Origin: Comamonadaceae bacterium
GTDB lineage: Bacteria; Pseudomonadota; Gammaproteobacteria; Burkholderiales; Burkholderiaceae_C
NCBI GenBank assembly: GCA_027486555.1
Contig: JAIXOX010000125.1
Span: forward strand, 1 to 34,982
Reading direction: 5' to 3'
DNA length: 34,982 nucleotides
The position numbers were made by a program, and so were the translations under genes. Every line of letters starts with the position of its first letter. Position 1 is the stretch's first letter. Under the pieces are notes generated by a model that did not search any database, had not been told where the DNA came from, and saw only the letters and a list, made by a program, of their open reading frames with translations. Of the stretch, positions 33,347 to 34,982 are shown piece after piece.

Positions 33347-33810
33347 CACAGCGGCAATGCCATCAAGGTATCGGTGACCGTGCTGTCGCAAACAGCCACC
33401 CTTTCGGCCAAGAGCAGTCGCTCATTGAATTTGACGAAACGGTCACGAAAAACACCTGTGGCAAACAGTTGGGTCTCGCCTGTGGCCATGATGCGCGCAA
33501 CCATGAAGGGCGTCTTGGCCTCAGCTGATTCGGCGCTCGCCGACAGCAACTGCGGAATACCAATCAGGTGGCGGTATCGCTGGCGTTCATAAATGTTGGC
33601 TTCACGCAGCGCCGCCACACGGTCTTCCAGCATGGCGCGAGAGTCAGCCCAAACGATGCCAGCGGGCAGGTTTTCTTGCTCGTTTTCGATGTGCGTGATG
33701 CGGTACAAAGCGTCCGCCGTAAAAAAGTCAGGCCACGACTCCAATTGGTCGCTGTCAATGGTTTGCGCATAAGCCGCATGAAAGCCCATGATGCTCAGTA
33801 AATCAATCAT
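33346..33810 (-). CDS. tphA3: Terephthalate 1,2-dioxygenase small (beta) subunit
   Basis: A 154-residue SnoaL-like beta subunit, the same length as I recall for Comamonas TphA3. It supports the alpha subunit structurally in the oxygenase hexamer. Typical features are the [20 protein letters not shown] region near the N-terminus and [10 protein letters not shown], then [23 protein letters not shown] at the C-terminus. The ATG at 33810 overlaps the tphA2 stop (ATGA); an in-frame start twelve codons upstream lies inside tphA2 and is unlikely. Confidence 0.92.
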   Translation of the reverse strand: MIDLLSIMGFHAAYAQTIDSDQLESWPDFFTADALYRITHIENEQENLPAGIVWADSRAMLEDRVAALREANIYERQRYRHLIGIPQLLSASAESAEAKTPFMVARIMATGETQLFATGVFRDRFVKFNERLLLAERVAVCDSTVTDTLMALPL

Positions 33811-34982
33811 GCGGTCACACCCATATGCTGCCGGTAGGCTTTCCAAAAGCCGCGAACAGAGGTCTCGGTTGCGCGCCCTTCACCGGTGGCGACCACATCG
33901 CCCCCCATCTCCACGATCGCCTGCATGCCTTGTGCGCCGGCAATGCCTCTTTGCACAAAACCGCCAACGGCACCATCCTCCATGGAAATAAAGCCGGCAG
34001 GCCCCACCAAATTGCTTTGTTTCAGGCGCACTTTGAGCTGCTCGGGCGTATCGTCCGCAAAGCCAAGATAGACCCAGTTCAGCTCGCTGCGCTCATGCCC
34101 TTTGGGCAGCAATTGCCGCACGGCAAGACAGTTTTGAATTTGTTGCAAAACAAACCCTGGGAACACCGACAAAATTTGCAGACTGATGCCATCGGGCCAT
34201 TCGTCGAAGCCAGCCAGCAAGCTGGTGTCTTTGAGCCGATACCGATCATGGTCCGAGCGCAGACCTTGCTCTTTGTAAGAGGCATCCTTGGCGGCTGGGT
34301 CAATCATGGAAAAACTCACATGGTTGCCGCCTGATTCATCCACAATGACCCCGCCTTTTTGTGACAAGCGGTTGATCTCGAAGGTGGTGAAGAACATGTG
34401 CAGCAAGCTGGCGTGATAGCTGTCCCTCACGTTTTCACAATAGAGCTTCCAGTCATTGGGCAGGGCTTGAGTAAAACGACCGATGACCTTCACGGGTTTG
34501 TGCAAAACCCGCTCGATCCTTTCGCAAATTTCAGGGCCGAGATACTCATCAATCGGCGGCACATCGTCACTGAAGCTGCCGAAAACCAAGCCACAAAACA
34601 CGGCCACTCGCAATTTGCGTGGGCCGTGATCGGATTTGCAAAAATGCTCAGGCATCCCGCCTTGGCCCCGAACACCTTTTTCAAAGGCGATGCCTGTCAA
34701 GTCACCTTGGCGGTTGTAGGTCCAGGCATGGTAGACGCACTGGAAGTTTTCAACTTGGCCTGATTTTTCGAGCGCAATCAAAGCACCCCGGTGAGCGCAG
34801 CGGTTTTCAAAAGCATAAACCTCGCCATCGTTATCGCGCACCACAACCACGGGCGTCTCACCGATGAATGTGGTGCGGTACTTCCCGGGCTCATCCAGTT
34901 CGACATCCAGGCACAGGTAATTCCAAGTATCACCCTGAAAAATTTGGCGCTCTTCAGACGCCCGAACTTGCTTGTCGGCATA
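33807..34982 (-). CDS. tphA2: Terephthalate 1,2-dioxygenase large (alpha) subunit, 5' end outside the window
   Basis: The 391 visible codons lack about the first 20 residues, which lie right of the window. The protein adds O2 to terephthalate to give the cis-dihydrodiol. The Rieske ligands are in [14 protein letters not shown] and CVYHAWTY, and the mononuclear iron site is in [15 protein letters not shown]. The C-terminal [19 protein letters not shown] and [14 protein letters not shown] are close to what I recall of Comamonas TphA2. It is the first visible gene of the coupled order tphA2-A3-B-A1. In Comamonas the binding protein tphC and regulator tphR precede it, so they are expected to the right. 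Confidence 0.94.
   Translation of the reverse strand, partial: YADKQVRASEERQIFQGDTWNYLCLDVELDEPGKYRTTFIGETPVVVVRDNDGEVYAFENRCAHRGALIALEKSGQVENFQCVYHAWTYNRQGDLTGIAFEKGVRGQGGMPEHFCKSDHGPRKLRVAVFCGLVFGSFSDDVPPIDEYLGPEICERIERVLHKPVKVIGRFTQALPNDWKLYCENVRDSYHASLLHMFFTTFEINRLSQKGGVIVDESGGNHVSFSMIDPAAKDASYKEQGLRSDHDRYRLKDTSLLAGFDEWPDGISLQILSVFPGFVLQQIQNCLAVRQLLPKGHERSELNWVYLGFADDTPEQLKVRLKQSNLVGPAGFISMEDGAVGGFVQRGIAGAQGMQAIVEMGGDVVATGEGRATETSVRGFWKAYRQHMGVTA

Overview
The window looks like a mosaic accessory region (genomic island or plasmid segment) of a betaproteobacterium, most probably a Comamonadaceae member. This is inferred from a tph terephthalate operon whose proteins closely resemble those I recall from Comamonas, from two Bug/TctC-type binding proteins, and from the many IS3, IS5, IS21 and IS30-type relics. 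No rRNA or intact tRNA gene was seen.

Layout. 1-238 is the 3' end of an IS3-family element. 444-2139 is a hipBA toxin-antitoxin pair with a well-formed autoregulatory promoter. 2243-3914 is a prophage relic: HNH nuclease, P27-type small terminase, an in-frame ParB/membrane-protein fusion created by a large deletion, and a truncated phage gene. The relic stops abruptly at a visibly more GC-rich catabolic block (about 4044-13480). There, six genes on the minus strand (Bug binding protein, CaiB/BaiF CoA-transferase, enoyl-CoA hydratase, HMG-CoA-lyase-like enzyme, acyl-CoA dehydrogenase, MmgE/PrpD protein) are transcribed away from an SDR, GntR regulator and MFS transporter on the plus strand. 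Together they look like uptake, CoA activation, oxidation, hydration and C-C cleavage of an organic acid not yet identified. The block ends inside a P4-type integrase relic (13481-14662) with two in-frame stops. Then come a Tat-exported beta-carbonic-anhydrase-like protein, an AlpA-like regulator, an H-NS-like protein and a response-regulator relic with an in-frame amber codon.

17822-22873 is an aromatic-degradation cluster. A Rieske oxygenase lies on the minus strand. An IS3-family relic and a decayed LysR gene follow. A phthalate-dioxygenase-type Rieske oxygenase, a TauD/TfdA 2-oxoglutarate dioxygenase and a second Bug binding protein then form a plus-strand operon. 23287-24868 holds an RHH/ParE toxin-antitoxin pair and gene debris (IS21-like end, IS5 piece, LysE piece, dehydrogenase piece). 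25068-28288 is a two-gene operon: a membrane sensor built like a histidine kinase but lacking the phospho-accepting His and ATP-binding residues, and an MscS channel fused to a degenerate cyclic-nucleotide-binding domain. I consider this the best candidate for an undescribed system here.

28509-29158 is more debris (a second MscS fragment and an IS30 fragment). 29422-30107 is a PemK/MazF-like toxin with its antitoxin under a clear palindromic operator. An internal DUF2779 fragment (30781-31332) abuts the 3' end of the tph operon, which runs leftward from beyond the right edge: tphA2 (5' end missing), tphA3, tphB, tphA1. These four genes overlap by 1-4 bases and encode conversion of terephthalate to protocatechuate. 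The only Rieske electron-transfer reductase in the window is TphA1, so the two other Rieske oxygenases must borrow a reductase or use one encoded elsewhere.
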